Notes: a model not told the origin generated them from the sequence alone. DNA of 64,000 bases from Kerstersia similis (GCF_965139615.1 NZ_CBCSIQ010000001.1:1-64000), one strand, 5' to 3'. Counted from the first letter of the stretch, positions 45,943 through 55,174 are shown. Program-made: numbers and translations.

Positions 45943-46022
45943 TGGCACTTGCTTTTCCCTGCAAGTTTGCCGACAATGTCGTTAACGCACACCCCGGTTC
46001 AGTACGTTCCGGGGTTTTGTTT
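45943..46022 (+). ncRNA. Candidate small RNA between permease and greA
   Basis: About 80 bases fold into three successive hairpins: ACTTGC/GCAAGT (45947-45966), CGACA/TGTCG (45971-45981) and a terminator-type ACCCCGG/CCGGGGT (45991-46015) followed by TTTGTTTT. A TAAAAT -10-like box lies at 45931-45936, 7 bases before the proposed 5' end, though its -35 is weak. No reading frame fits. The last hairpin may instead be only the terminator of the permease gene. Confidence 0.4.
45991..46022 (+). terminator. Rho-independent terminator downstream of the permease gene
   Basis: A 7-bp GC stem (45991-45997 with 46009-46015) with an 11-base loop is followed by TTTGTTTT. It lies 128 bases after the permease stop and also ends the candidate small RNA. 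Confidence 0.8.
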
Positions 46023-46197
46023 TGCGGCGTTCAGGGTTCTCCTGAATGCCTGGGGCCTGCTGCTGGCCTGTGGCCAGCGCATAGGCGCGCCATGAAGGTT
46101 GCGCAGAGAATGCCCCGGCTTCCACCAGTCAGGTGGAACGTGATTTTCTCCGATTTCTTTCGCGGCTGGCGGTAACGCCGGCCCGCGATTTTGCTGG

Positions 46198-46226
46198 CCC
46201 GATCTGCTTGGCAGATCGGGTTTTTT
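46198..46226 (+). terminator. Strong terminator inside the greA upstream region
   Basis: A perfect 10-bp stem CCCGATCTGC / GCAGATCGGG with a three-base loop (46198-46220) runs into TTTTTT. It is preceded by two further hairpins (46120-46138 and about 46164-46181). It lies 122 bases before the greA ATG, with no gene ending just upstream, so it may terminate a greA leader transcript or a small RNA. Confidence 0.9.
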
Positions 46227-46347
46227 CCAGGTGGCGAGGGGTTTCGTCGCCTGGTGATGAACGCCCGTACAGGCTCAGACCGGTACGGTTCTAGTCTATG
46301 CGCCTTACCTGATGGGGCAAGGTGCTGTTTGTTGTGTAGGAAGAGAC

Positions 46348-46824
46348 ATGCCTGCTATTCCGTTGACTGCGAGTGGCGTAGAACGTCTGCAAGCCGAATT
46401 GCATCAGTTGAAAACCGTTGAACGTCCCACCGTGATCGCTGCGATTGCCGATGCACGGGCTCAGGGCGATCTGTCCGAAAATGCCGAATACGATGCGGCG
46501 CGCGAACGCCAGGGTTTCATTGAAGGCCGTATTGCCGAGCTGGAAGGCACTTTGTCGAACGCGCAGATCATCAACCCGTCCGAGCTGGACGGCGAGGGAC
46601 GCGTCGTGTTTGGCGCGACCGTTGAAATCGAAGACCTGGAAAACGAAGTGCGTGTGGTGTACCAGATCGTCGGTGATGTGGAAGCCGATATCCGTGCCAA
46701 CCGTATTTCTGTGTCCAGCCCGGTGGCTCGCGCCCTGATCGGCAAGAGCGAAGGCGACGTCGTGGAAGTCCACGCGCCGTCCGGCGTGAAGGAGTATGAA
46801 ATTATCAGCGTACGCTACGCCTGA
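46348..46824 (+). CDS. greA: Transcription elongation factor GreA
   Basis: GreA rescues backtracked RNA polymerase by stimulating transcript cleavage. The 158-residue protein has the N-terminal coiled coil with the tip residues in ARAQGDLSENAEYDAARE (acidic D-x-x-E tip) and the C-terminal domain ending VKEYEIISVRYA. The ATG at 46348 has AGGAAG 6 bases upstream; 12 further codons upstream are excluded on that basis. A terminator-bearing leader lies before it. Confidence 0.96.
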   Translation: MPAIPLTASGVERLQAELHQLKTVERPTVIAAIADARAQGDLSENAEYDAARERQGFIEGRIAELEGTLSNAQIINPSELDGEGRVVFGATVEIEDLENEVRVVYQIVGDVEADIRANRISVSSPVARALIGKSEGDVVEVHAPSGVKEYEIISVRYA

Positions 46825-46931
46825 GGGTAAGCGCACCTGATAAGCACTGCTGGCGGCATGATTGCTCGCCGCCAGCGCAAGAATGACGGGCCGCAAGGCC
46901 CGTTTTTATTGGCAGGGCCGCTGTGGCGTTT

Positions 46932-47489
46932 TCAGCGTCCGCGACGGGCGCCGGCGCGCAAGGTCATCGAGCTGCCGCGCCTTACGCTGCCGCCCAGGCT
47001 GCCGCCTCGGCCAGCGGTTTTGCTCTTGTGCAAACTCGGGCGGGCAGGGCGTTCGTTATCATAGGGGTCCCGTCGCGCCGGTTTTGCCGGTGCGGTTTCG
47101 GCAGGGCGGCGCGGAGCCGCCTTGGGTGCGCTGCGGCCTGCGGCAGCCTGCTTCTTGGGAATATAGACGTCGGAATCGCGACGGCGGCCCGCTTGAGCCT
47201 CGCCTTCTTTTTCGAGGGCGGGGCGATACAGGATCAGCATCTTGCCCAGGTGATGAACCAGGGCGCAGGACAGCTGATCGCAGATCGTGGCGATGATTTC
47301 TTCGCGGCTTTCGCGATCTTCGCCGCCGGCGCGCACTTTGATCAGCCCATGGGCGTTAAGATTGCGGTCGATTTCCTGAATAACGGCGTCAGTCAGCCCG
47401 CGGTCACCGATCAGGACGACCGGGTGCAGGGAGTGGGCGGCGGCGCGCAGGGCGCTGCGCTCGCGTGGTGTGATTTCTAGATTCGGCAT
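46932..47489 (-). CDS. yhbY: YhbY-family (CRM domain) ribosome-associated RNA-binding protein
   Basis: The N-terminal 95 residues form a CRM RNA-binding domain: LEITPRERSALRAAAHSLHP, the GxxG-like loop VLIGDRGLT and LNAHGLIKVRAGGEDRES. YhbY-type proteins bind 50S precursors. The remaining 90 residues form a basic, low-complexity tail (PRRPAETAPAKPARRDPYD) that is longer than in E. coli YhbY (97 residues in all). The start at 47489 (MPNLEITPRERSAL) is the family start; the frame opens further into the divergent rlmE gene but without support. Confidence 0.92.
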   Translation of the reverse strand: MPNLEITPRERSALRAAAHSLHPVVLIGDRGLTDAVIQEIDRNLNAHGLIKVRAGGEDRESREEIIATICDQLSCALVHHLGKMLILYRPALEKEGEAQAGRRRDSDVYIPKKQAAAGRSAPKAAPRRPAETAPAKPARRDPYDNERPARPSLHKSKTAGRGGSLGGSVRRGSSMTLRAGARRGR

Positions 47490-47507
47490 GAACCGGATTG
47501 TACGAGA

Positions 47508-48143
47508 ATGGCTAAGAATAAATTTTCGAAAAGCTGGTTGCAACAGCATATTAACGACCCTTATGTGAAAATGGCGCAACAGAAGGGCTATCGCGCGCGC
47601 GCCGCATTCAAATTGATCGAGATTCTGGATACGGAAAAGCTGATGCGGCGTGGCGATGTCGTCGTGGATCTGGGCGCTGCCCCTGGCAGCTGGTCTCAGG
47701 TGGCGCGTGAGCGGCTGGTGGGTTCCGGAGGGATGGTGGACGGCCGTATCGTCGCGCTGGACTTGCTGCCCATGGAGCCGATTGCCGGCGTGACCTTCAT
47801 TCAGGGCGACTTTCGTGAGGATGCGGTGCTGCATCAACTGGAAGCCGAACTGGAAGGTGCAGCGGTAGATCTTGTAATTTCCGACATGGCCCCCAATCTA
47901 TCGGGTGTGGGTGCTGCGGATTCCGCACGCATCCAGCACGTATGCGAACTGGCGCTTGAATTTGCCCAGGCGCACCTCAAGCCGGAAGGTGCGTTGATCG
48001 TGAAAGCTTTTCACGGCAGCGGATTTTCACAAATTGTTGCCGATTTCAAGCAGGTATTTCGTCGGGTAGTGGAGCGCAAGCCCAAGGCATCGCGCGACAA
48101 ATCTTCGGAAACCTTTATCGTCGGCATTGGCTTGAAGGCGTAA
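47508..48143 (+). CDS. rlmE: 23S rRNA (uridine(2552)-2'-O)-methyltransferase RlmE
   Basis: RlmE (FtsJ/RrmJ) methylates U2552 of 23S rRNA in the 50S subunit. The 211-residue protein has the catalytic lysine in RAAFKLIEI (K35), the SAM loop VVVDLGAAPGSWSQVA (51-66), the Asp in VISDMAPNLSGV and the lysine in GALIVKAFHGSGF. It is divergent from yhbY with only 18 bases between starts and lies before ftsH, the usual arrangement. Confidence 0.97.
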   Translation: MAKNKFSKSWLQQHINDPYVKMAQQKGYRARAAFKLIEILDTEKLMRRGDVVVDLGAAPGSWSQVARERLVGSGGMVDGRIVALDLLPMEPIAGVTFIQGDFREDAVLHQLEAELEGAAVDLVISDMAPNLSGVGAADSARIQHVCELALEFAQAHLKPEGALIVKAFHGSGFSQIVADFKQVFRRVVERKPKASRDKSSETFIVGIGLKA

Positions 48144-48378
48144 AACGGCGTTCTACCATGCATCGCACCATGCTTTGCCCCTGAAATGCAGTGAATTTCG
48201 CTGTTGATCGGCGGGAACAGGGGGCCTGGCCAGTGAAAGCAGGCTGAAGGGATCTGAAATGGTCGATTCCGGACGATATTTCGCAGGCAGGGTAGAATGG
48301 ACATATTGACAAACTCATGACGGCGCAGCGAGGGGGCTTGCCGCGTCATCTGGTCGGAATCAGAGCAGGAGATCGACC

Positions 48379-50310
48379 TTGAACAATTCGTTTTCGAAAG
48401 TGGCCGTGTGGATGGTGATTGCACTCGTCCTCTTCACGGTCTTCAAACAATTCGATAGCCGCGCGCCTAGCCAGGATCGCGTGAGCTATACGCAATTCAT
48501 GGAGGATGCGCGCGGGGGCCGCATCCGCTCGGTCGATGTGCAGGGCGACACGCTGATCGTGACGCCGGATGCCGGTCGTCCGTACTCGCTGACGGCGCCA
48601 GGCGACCTGTGGATGGTGCCTGACCTCATGAAGTACGGGGTACAGGTGTCGGGCAAGCCGCGTGAAGAGCCGTCCATGCTGATGAGCATCTTCATTTCCT
48701 GGTTCCCGATGCTTCTGCTGATCGGAGTCTGGGTGTTTTTCATGCGCCAGATGCAAGGCGGCGGGCGTGGGGGCGCCTTCAGCTTTGGCAAGTCGCGGGC
48801 CCGCATGCTCGATGAAAGCAATAACACGGTGACCTTCGCCGACGTTGCCGGTTGCGACGAGGCCAAGGAAGATGTGCAGGAAATCGTTGATTTCCTGCGC
48901 GACCCGAGCAAATTCCAGAAGCTGGGTGGCCGTATTCCGCGTGGCGTCCTGATGGTCGGTTCGCCTGGTACCGGTAAAACGCTGCTGGCCAAGGCCATCG
49001 CAGGCGAAGCCAAGGTGCCCTTCTTCAGCATCTCCGGTTCCGACTTCGTGGAAATGTTCGTCGGCGTGGGCGCGGCCCGCGTGCGCGACATGTTTGAAAA
49101 TGCCAAGAAGCATGCGCCTTGCATCATCTTCATCGACGAAATTGATGCGGTCGGCCGCCAGCGTGGCGCCGGCCTGGGCGGTGGCAACGACGAGCGCGAA
49201 CAGACGCTGAACCAGATGCTGGTGGAAATGGACGGCTTCGAATCCGGCCAGAGCGTGATCGTGATCGCCGCCACCAACCGTCCTGATGTGCTGGATCCCG
49301 CCCTGACGCGTCCGGGCCGTTTCGACCGTCAGGTCGTGGTGCCGCTGCCCGATGTGCGTGGCCGTGACCAGATCCTCAAGGTGCACATGCGCAAGGTTCC
49401 GGTGGCGCCCAACGTGGATGCCCACGTGCTGGCCCGCGGTACGCCTGGTTTCTCGGGCGCCGATCTGGCGAACCTCGTCAACGAAGCCGCCCTGTTCGCC
49501 GCCCGCCGCAATGGCCGTACCGTGGACATGGTCGATTTCGAAAAGGCCAAGGACAAGATCATCATGGGCGCGGAACGCCGCTCCATCGTGATGCCTGAGG
49601 AAGAGCGCCGCAACACCGCTTACCACGAGTCCGGCCACGCCGTCGTGGCGCGTTGCCTGCCCAAGACCGATCCCGTGCACAAGGTCACCATCATTCCGCG
49701 TGGCCGTGCCCTGGGCGTCACCATGCAGTTGCCGGAAGGCGACCGTTACAGCATGGATAAAGAGCGCTTGCTCAACACCATCGCTGTTCTGTTCGGTGGC
49801 CGGATCGCCGAAGAGATCTTCATGCACCAGATGACCACTGGCGCGTCGAACGACTTCGAGCGTGCTACCGCCATCGCCCGTGACATCGTGACCCGCTACG
49901 GCATGACGGAATCCCTGGGCCCGATGGTCTATGCGGACAATGAAGGGGAAGTGTTCCTGGGCCGCAGCGTGACCAAGACGACCAATATGTCGGAAGCCAC
50001 GATGCAGAAGGTCGATGCCGAAATCCGCAAGATCATCGACGAGCAGTACGCCGTGGCGCGTAAGATCCTCGAAGACAATCGTGCCAAGGTGGAAGTCATG
50101 ACCAAGGCGCTGCTGGAGTGGGAAACCATCGACTTCGATCAGATCGAAGACATCATGGCCGGTCGTCCGCCGCGTCCGCCGCATGTGCCGGATGCGCCCA
50201 AGGACAGCAATGGCAATGACGCCGCTCCTGGCGCGCCTTCGGCTGGCGGTGCCAAGCCCGAAGAAGACGACGCCGCTGGCAGCAGCGCACCCTCGTCGCC
50301 GACGGTCTGA
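48379..50310 (+). CDS. ftsH: ATP-dependent zinc metalloprotease FtsH
   Basis: FtsH is the membrane-bound AAA+ protease that degrades regulatory and misassembled membrane proteins. The 643-residue protein has two membrane segments (about 5-25 and 101-121) around a periplasmic domain, Walker A GSPGTGKTLLAKA near 194, SRH in DPALTRPGRFDRQVV and the zinc motif HESGH (H416-H420). The translation start is a TTG (TTG AAC AAT TCG) supported by AGGAG 9 bases upstream; no ATG lies near. The C-terminal tail is Pro/Ala/Asp-rich. Confidence 0.97.
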   Translation: MNNSFSKVAVWMVIALVLFTVFKQFDSRAPSQDRVSYTQFMEDARGGRIRSVDVQGDTLIVTPDAGRPYSLTAPGDLWMVPDLMKYGVQVSGKPREEPSMLMSIFISWFPMLLLIGVWVFFMRQMQGGGRGGAFSFGKSRARMLDESNNTVTFADVAGCDEAKEDVQEIVDFLRDPSKFQKLGGRIPRGVLMVGSPGTGKTLLAKAIAGEAKVPFFSISGSDFVEMFVGVGAARVRDMFENAKKHAPCIIFIDEIDAVGRQRGAGLGGGNDEREQTLNQMLVEMDGFESGQSVIVIAATNRPDVLDPALTRPGRFDRQVVVPLPDVRGRDQILKVHMRKVPVAPNVDAHVLARGTPGFSGADLANLVNEAALFAARRNGRTVDMVDFEKAKDKIIMGAERRSIVMPEEERRNTAYHESGHAVVARCLPKTDPVHKVTIIPRGRALGVTMQLPEGDRYSMDKERLLNTIAVLFGGRIAEEIFMHQMTTGASNDFERATAIARDIVTRYGMTESLGPMVYADNEGEVFLGRSVTKTTNMSEATMQKVDAEIRKIIDEQYAVARKILEDNRAKVEVMTKALLEWETIDFDQIEDIMAGRPPRPPHVPDAPKDSNGNDAAPGAPSAGGAKPEEDDAAGSSAPSSPTV

Positions 50311-50335
50311 TCTCTGCGGTATTGCTCTGCAACAC

Positions 50336-51178
50336 ATGGTAGATACGCTGCTTTGCGGACGCTTTGAGCTGGTGCTCAAGCGTCCGCTTGTCATGGGAAT
50401 CGTCAATACCACGCCGGACTCTTTTTCGGATGGCGGTTTGCACGACGCGCCCGAGCAGGCTATCGCCCATGCCTGGCAGTTGCTGGAAGCCGGGGCCGAT
50501 ATTCTTGATATCGGCGGAGAATCGACGCGGCCGGGCGCGCAGCCGGTGGCTGCCGCAGAGGAACTCGAACGGGTGCTGCCTGTGGTGCGGGCCTTGCAGG
50601 GAGCGGGCGTGCCGCTGTCTGTCGATACCTGCAAGCCGGAAGTGATGCGGCGGGTGTTGGATGCCGGCGCAGATATGATCAATGACATCGCCGGTTTCAG
50701 TACCCCGGAGGCCGTGGCAGCCGTTGCCCAAAGTGATTGCGGCCTGTGCGTGATGCACATGCAGGGCGAACCGCGCACCATGCAGCAGGCGCCGGTGTAC
50801 CAGGATGTCGTTCACGATATCGCCGCGATGCTGGCGCAAAGGGTGGCGGCGCTGGAAGCTGCCGGTGTGGCCCGCGAACGTATTTGCCTGGATCCCGGTT
50901 TCGGGTTCGGCAAGACGGCGGATCAGAACTATGAATTGCTCCATCGCCTGCCCGAGTTGCTGACGGCAGGCATGCCCTTGCTGGTCGGCCTGTCGCGCAA
51001 AACCATGATCGGGGCGGCCACGGGCCGGCCCGTGACGGAGCGTATGGCGGGCAGCATTGCCGGTGCGCTGGCATGCGTGGCGCGGGGCGCGAAGATTATC
51101 AGAGTGCACGACGTGGCGGCCACGCGCGACGCGCTGAATGTGTGGTTGGCCGCGGAACAGGGATCTATCTCAAAATGA
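50336..51178 (+). CDS. folP: Dihydropteroate synthase
   Basis: FolP joins 4-aminobenzoate to the pterin pyrophosphate in folate synthesis. The 280-residue protein has the pterin loop MGIVNTTPDSFSDGG (20-34), ILDIGGESTRPGAQPV, the DPGFGFGKTADQNYELL loop and the C-terminal R-x-H in KIIRVHDVAAT. The ATG at 50336 lies 25 bases after ftsH; earlier in-frame starts would overlap ftsH. The stop overlaps the glmM start (ATGA), so they are coupled. Confidence 0.97.
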   Translation: MVDTLLCGRFELVLKRPLVMGIVNTTPDSFSDGGLHDAPEQAIAHAWQLLEAGADILDIGGESTRPGAQPVAAAEELERVLPVVRALQGAGVPLSVDTCKPEVMRRVLDAGADMINDIAGFSTPEAVAAVAQSDCGLCVMHMQGEPRTMQQAPVYQDVVHDIAAMLAQRVAALEAAGVARERICLDPGFGFGKTADQNYELLHRLPELLTAGMPLLVGLSRKTMIGAATGRPVTERMAGSIAGALACVARGAKIIRVHDVAATRDALNVWLAAEQGSISK

Positions 51179-52524
51179 CGAAACGCAAGTATTTCGGTAC
51201 CGATGGGGTACGTGGCAAGGTCGGTGGTCCGGTCATCAATGCCGAGTTCGCGCTCAAGCTGGGTTATGCGGCAGGCAAGGTGCTGGCACAGAATTACGCC
51301 GGAACCGGCCGTCCCCGCGTGTTGATCGGCAAGGACACGCGAATTTCCGGTTATATGCTGGAATCGGCGCTGGAAGCCGGCCTGGCGGCTGCCGGTATTG
51401 ATGTGCTGCTGGCCGGGCCGCTGCCCACGCCGGCGATTGCCTACCTGACGCGTGCTTTCCGCCTGACGGCAGGTGTGGTGATCAGCGCTTCGCACAATCC
51501 TTATTACGATAACGGCATCAAGTTCTTTTCCGACCAGGGCATGAAGCTGGCCGACGAAACGGAACTTGCCATTGAGGCCGCACTGGAGCAGCCCATCGGC
51601 TGCGTGGAGTCGGAAAAGATGGGGCGGGCGCAACGTCTGGAAGACGCAGCTGGCCGCTATATCGAATTCTGCAAAAGCACCTTCCCGAACGACCAGGATC
51701 TGGCCGGCAAGAAGGTGGTGGTCGATGCCGCCCATGGCGCGGCCTACCACATTGCGCCGCATGTGTTCCGTGAGTTGGGTGCCACCGTGCATGCCATCGG
51801 CTGCGCGCCTGATGGCCTGAATATCAATGAAGGCGTGGGGGCGCTGCATACCGAAGCGCTGGCGACCGAAGTGCTGGTGCGTGGCGCCGATATGGGCATT
51901 GCGCTTGATGGCGATGCCGATCGCATCCAGATGGTCGATGGCAATGGCCGCATCTATGATGGCGATGAACTTTTGTACGCCATTGTGCTGGATCGCCTCA
52001 AGAACGGCCCGGTGGCAGGCGTGGTCGGCACGCTGATGACCAACTACGGCTTTGAGCTGCAAATGCAGAAGCTGGGCATTCCTTTTGTGCGTGCCAAGGT
52101 GGGCGACCGCTATGTGCTGGAACAGTTGCTGCAGCGCGGTTGGCTCTATGGCGGCGAGAGTTCCGGGCATCTGCTGTGCCTGGATTGCCACCGTACCGGT
52201 GATGGCATTATTGCCGCCCTGCAGGTCATGGCCGCCTTGACCCGCCATAATGTCACCTTGGCAGATTGGGTGTCCGATCTGAAAATGTATCCGCAAGTCA
52301 TGATCAACGTGCCGTTGACCCCTGGGACGGATTGGCAGACGCATCCGGGTTTGAAGGCCGCGCAGGCTGAAGTGGAAGCGCGCCTGGCCGGCCGCGGCCG
52401 GATCTTGATCCGCGCGTCGGGAACCGAACCCAAGCTGCGGTTGATGGTGGAAGCCGAGGAAGCGGAGCTGGCTCGTTCGTGCGCGCAGCACTTGGCCAGC
52501 GTAAACTTCATCCAGGCTTCATGA
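51175..52524 (+). CDS. glmM: Phosphoglucosamine mutase
   Basis: GlmM converts glucosamine-6-phosphate to glucosamine-1-phosphate for cell-wall and LPS precursors. The 449-residue protein shows FGTDGVRG (7-14), the phosphoserine loop VVISASHNPYYDNGIKFF (catalytic Ser106), the metal loop ALDGDADR, GGESSGH and the C-terminal phosphate-binding RASGTEPKLRLMVE. The ftsH-folP-glmM order is conserved widely in proteobacteria. Confidence 0.97.
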   Translation: MTKRKYFGTDGVRGKVGGPVINAEFALKLGYAAGKVLAQNYAGTGRPRVLIGKDTRISGYMLESALEAGLAAAGIDVLLAGPLPTPAIAYLTRAFRLTAGVVISASHNPYYDNGIKFFSDQGMKLADETELAIEAALEQPIGCVESEKMGRAQRLEDAAGRYIEFCKSTFPNDQDLAGKKVVVDAAHGAAYHIAPHVFRELGATVHAIGCAPDGLNINEGVGALHTEALATEVLVRGADMGIALDGDADRIQMVDGNGRIYDGDELLYAIVLDRLKNGPVAGVVGTLMTNYGFELQMQKLGIPFVRAKVGDRYVLEQLLQRGWLYGGESSGHLLCLDCHRTGDGIIAALQVMAALTRHNVTLADWVSDLKMYPQVMINVPLTPGTDWQTHPGLKAAQAEVEARLAGRGRILIRASGTEPKLRLMVEAEEAELARSCAQHLASVNFIQAS

Positions 52525-52586
52525 AAGTGTCAATGACTTGAAATGTCGCTGAGCGACACTGTGGTGCCTTGCCAAGGAGTTTATGC

Positions 52587-53417
52587 ATGCTCGAATTAGC
52601 CCGAATTTCTACGCCACAGGAGGCGGGAGAGTCCTGGCCCCCCAGTGGGGAGGCCGGATTGGTTGCGGGCCTGGCCAGCACGGCTGAAGAAATCGAGCAA
52701 GTGCAACGGCTGCGCTACCAGGTCTTCTCCGAGGAAATGGGCGCCGTCCTGCATGGCTGCGAGGACGGCCTGGATCGCGATCGCTTCGATCCCTGGTGCG
52801 AACACCTGATGGTGCGCGAACTGGGGACCGGGCGGGTGGTCGGGACTTACCGTATCCTGACGCCGCAAGGCGCACGCGGCGCCGGCGGCTATTACTCCGA
52901 ATCGGAATTCGACCTGAGCGGCCTCGGAGAAATCCGCCAGGAGCTGGTCGAGTTCGGCCGTTCCTGCACGCATGCGGATTTCCGCAGCGGTTCGGTCATT
53001 ATGTTGTTGTGGGCTGGCTTGTCGGAGTTCCTGGTGCGTGGCGGGTTCCGCTATGTCCTGGGGTGTGCCAGCGTTCCCCTGCGTGACGACGGTGTCACGG
53101 CTGCCGAGGTATATCGGCAGGCCGAGACGCAGATTCGCGGCCCGGGGCCTAAAGTGGCGCCGTGGCACCGGTATCCGGTCGAGCGTTTGAACCACAGCCT
53201 GCCGGCCAAGCTGCCGCCGTTGATCAAGGGCTATCTCAAGATCGGTGCGCGGGTGTGCGGCGAGCCGGCCTGGGATCCGGATTTCAATACAGCGGACTTC
53301 CCCATGCTGCTGACGGTCGATGAAATGGATGAGCGGTATCGCAAGCATTTCGGCCTGGATGCCTTGCTGGCGGAAGGTTTGCCTGCCCTGGGCAAGCAAA
53401 CAGGCGGGAAGGCCTGA
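52587..53417 (+). CDS. olsB: GNAT-type L-ornithine N-alpha-acyltransferase, OlsB-like
   Basis: OlsB makes lyso-ornithine lipid from acyl-ACP and ornithine at the membrane. The 276-residue protein matches the acyl-ACP-dependent (hemolysin/OlsB-like) acyltransferase fold: QRLRYQVFSEEMGA, HLMVRELGTGRVVGTYRIL, VEFGRSCTHADFRSGSVIML and the C-terminal LPPLIKGYLKIGARVCGEPA block. The ATG at 52587 has AAGGAG 8 bases upstream; an earlier TTG is rejected. No olsA lies next to it, so the lipid product is inferred from family only. It is convergent with ppx. Confidence 0.82.
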   Translation: MLELARISTPQEAGESWPPSGEAGLVAGLASTAEEIEQVQRLRYQVFSEEMGAVLHGCEDGLDRDRFDPWCEHLMVRELGTGRVVGTYRILTPQGARGAGGYYSESEFDLSGLGEIRQELVEFGRSCTHADFRSGSVIMLLWAGLSEFLVRGGFRYVLGCASVPLRDDGVTAAEVYRQAETQIRGPGPKVAPWHRYPVERLNHSLPAKLPPLIKGYLKIGARVCGEPAWDPDFNTADFPMLLTVDEMDERYRKHFGLDALLAEGLPALGKQTGGKA

Positions 53418-53425
53418 AATGGCAA

Positions 53426-53456
53426 CGGCGCAGCGGTCTTATCGACGGCTGCGCCG
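53426..53456. terminator. Hairpin between convergent olsB and ppx
   Basis: A 9-bp stem CGGCGCAGC / GCTGCGCCG (53426-53434, 53448-53456) lies in the 76-base gap between convergent genes. No T run follows on either strand. Confidence 0.4.
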
Positions 53457-53493
53457 CTTGGTGTTGCGCCGCTGCTTGCGGGCAACGCGTGGC

Positions 53494-54984
53494 TTACGCC
53501 TGACGCTCAAGGATTTCGAAAGAAAAACCCGCTTTGCGCCATTCTGAGGCTTCGGCTTCCAGGGCGTATTCCAGCAGAGGATTGGTGCGGCGCCAGCCGT
53601 GCGGCATGCTGACATTGATGCTGCTGTTCCTGACGGCCAGCGTCAAGGGCAGACGGGTCATGGACTGGCGGCGGCGGAACAGCAGCGCAGCCAGGCGCAG
53701 GCACAGAATGGCGCGCCATTTCACATCATTTTTCGGTTTTCCTGGCAGGCGCGACAATTTGCCGTGATGCGCCAGCGCCAGCTGGGCAAGCAACTGCTGG
53801 TCATCGTTGGAAAAACCGGGCATTTCCGCATTTTCCAGGACATAGGCAGTGTGTTTGGCATAGCCGTTGTGTGCAATGGAAAGCCCGATTTCATGCAGGC
53901 TGGCGGCCCATTTCAGTGCCAGTACCAGTTCATGATCGACCTCTGCCGGGCGGCATTGTTCAAAGAGCGCCAGCGTTGCATCGCGGACGCGCTCGGCCTG
54001 GCTGTGGTCCACATGGTAGCGGCGCATGAACTGATCGACGGTTTCCTGGCGGGTGTCATGTTCGTCCTCGCGTCCCAGCAGGTCATACAGGACGCCGACA
54101 CGCAAAGCGCCGTCGCCCGTACGCATGGATTCTATTTTCAGCTCGCTGAAAATGGCTGCCATGATGACCAGTCCGCCCGGCAGAACGTCGGCGCGTTCCA
54201 GTTTGATGCCAGGGTGTTCAGAGGGAATGACCTGGCCCGCGCGCAGCAGCTTGGCTTTGAGCGCTTCCATGCCTGCCAGCGTGATGCCCTGGCTCGATAG
54301 TCCGGATTCGGTCAGGATCGCGTATAAGGCCTTGGCCGTGCCGGAGGAGCCGAATGCTTCGGCCCAGCCGACCTTTTTGTAGCGCCGGGTGATGGTTTCG
54401 ATTTCACGGCGCGCAGCGAGATCGGCTTGTTGTATGCCTTCCCGCGTGATCTGGCCGTTCGGGAAAAAACGCTGACTGAAGCTGACACAGCCCATGTGCA
54501 GGGAAGCCACCTGCAGCGGTTGATAGCCCTTGCCGATGATCAGTTCGGTGGAGCCGCCGCCGATATCGACGATCAGGCGCTGGGCTTGCGACGAGGGCAG
54601 GCAGTGGGCGACGCCGGAGTAAATCAAGCGCGCTTCTTCGTGGCCGGCGACGACTTCGATGGGAAAACCCAGGGCGGCCTCGCAGCGGCTCAGCAGCTGA
54701 TCCGCGTTGCGCGCAACGCGGAAGGTGTTGGTAGCGACGACACGGACACGTTCCGGACGGAAGTCGCGCAGCCGGTCACCGAACAGGCGCAGCACTTCCG
54801 TGGCGCGGGTGATGGCTTCGTCCGACAGAACCAGGGAAGCATCCAGGCCGGCAGCAAGCCGGACGGTCTCCTTGAGCCTGTCAACCTGATAGATCTGACG
54901 CGCTCCGGCTTCCTGGGCGACACGTCCTATCGACAGTCGGAAGCTGTTGGAGCCGAGGTCAACGGCGGCCAGGAGGTTATCCAT
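53494..54984 (-). CDS. ppx: Exopolyphosphatase (Ppx/GppA family)
   Basis: Ppx removes terminal phosphates from polyphosphate; some family members hydrolyse pppGpp. The 496-residue protein has the ASKHA phosphatase domain with AAVDLGSNSFRLSIGRV (6-22), GHEEARLIYSGVA and the second phosphate loop LIVDIGGGSTELIIGKG, followed by the C-terminal helical domain with an HD-like HEIGLSIAHNGYAKHT. It is divergent from ppk across a 266-base gap. Length favours Ppx over GppA. Confidence 0.94.
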   Translation of the reverse strand: MDNLLAAVDLGSNSFRLSIGRVAQEAGARQIYQVDRLKETVRLAAGLDASLVLSDEAITRATEVLRLFGDRLRDFRPERVRVVATNTFRVARNADQLLSRCEAALGFPIEVVAGHEEARLIYSGVAHCLPSSQAQRLIVDIGGGSTELIIGKGYQPLQVASLHMGCVSFSQRFFPNGQITREGIQQADLAARREIETITRRYKKVGWAEAFGSSGTAKALYAILTESGLSSQGITLAGMEALKAKLLRAGQVIPSEHPGIKLERADVLPGGLVIMAAIFSELKIESMRTGDGALRVGVLYDLLGREDEHDTRQETVDQFMRRYHVDHSQAERVRDATLALFEQCRPAEVDHELVLALKWAASLHEIGLSIAHNGYAKHTAYVLENAEMPGFSNDDQQLLAQLALAHHGKLSRLPGKPKNDVKWRAILCLRLAALLFRRRQSMTRLPLTLAVRNSSINVSMPHGWRRTNPLLEYALEAEASEWRKAGFSFEILERQA

Positions 54985-55174
54985 GGTTCCCCTTGTTATC
55001 AGTTATATGCAGTTGCCGGATTATAGATTTATGAAAGCGTCAAAATGCTGCAGGGCAGCGGAATTTTTCCATTGAGCACGAATTGACCATGCTGTCGTGG
55101 CATCGCCCATCTGGTGGAAACGGGGCGGCGCGCCTGTCTGGGGGCGGGTCTCCGGCGCGCCGCATTTTGGCGGG

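Noticed and set aside
48346..50781. An 811-codon antisense frame opposite ftsH
   Set aside because: Shadow of ftsH and folP with a biased composition and no protein features.
52525..52550. PhoB-like half sites (GTGTCA, TGTC) before olsB
   Set aside because: Spacing is 16 rather than 11 bases and the second unit is poor, so no Pho box is called.
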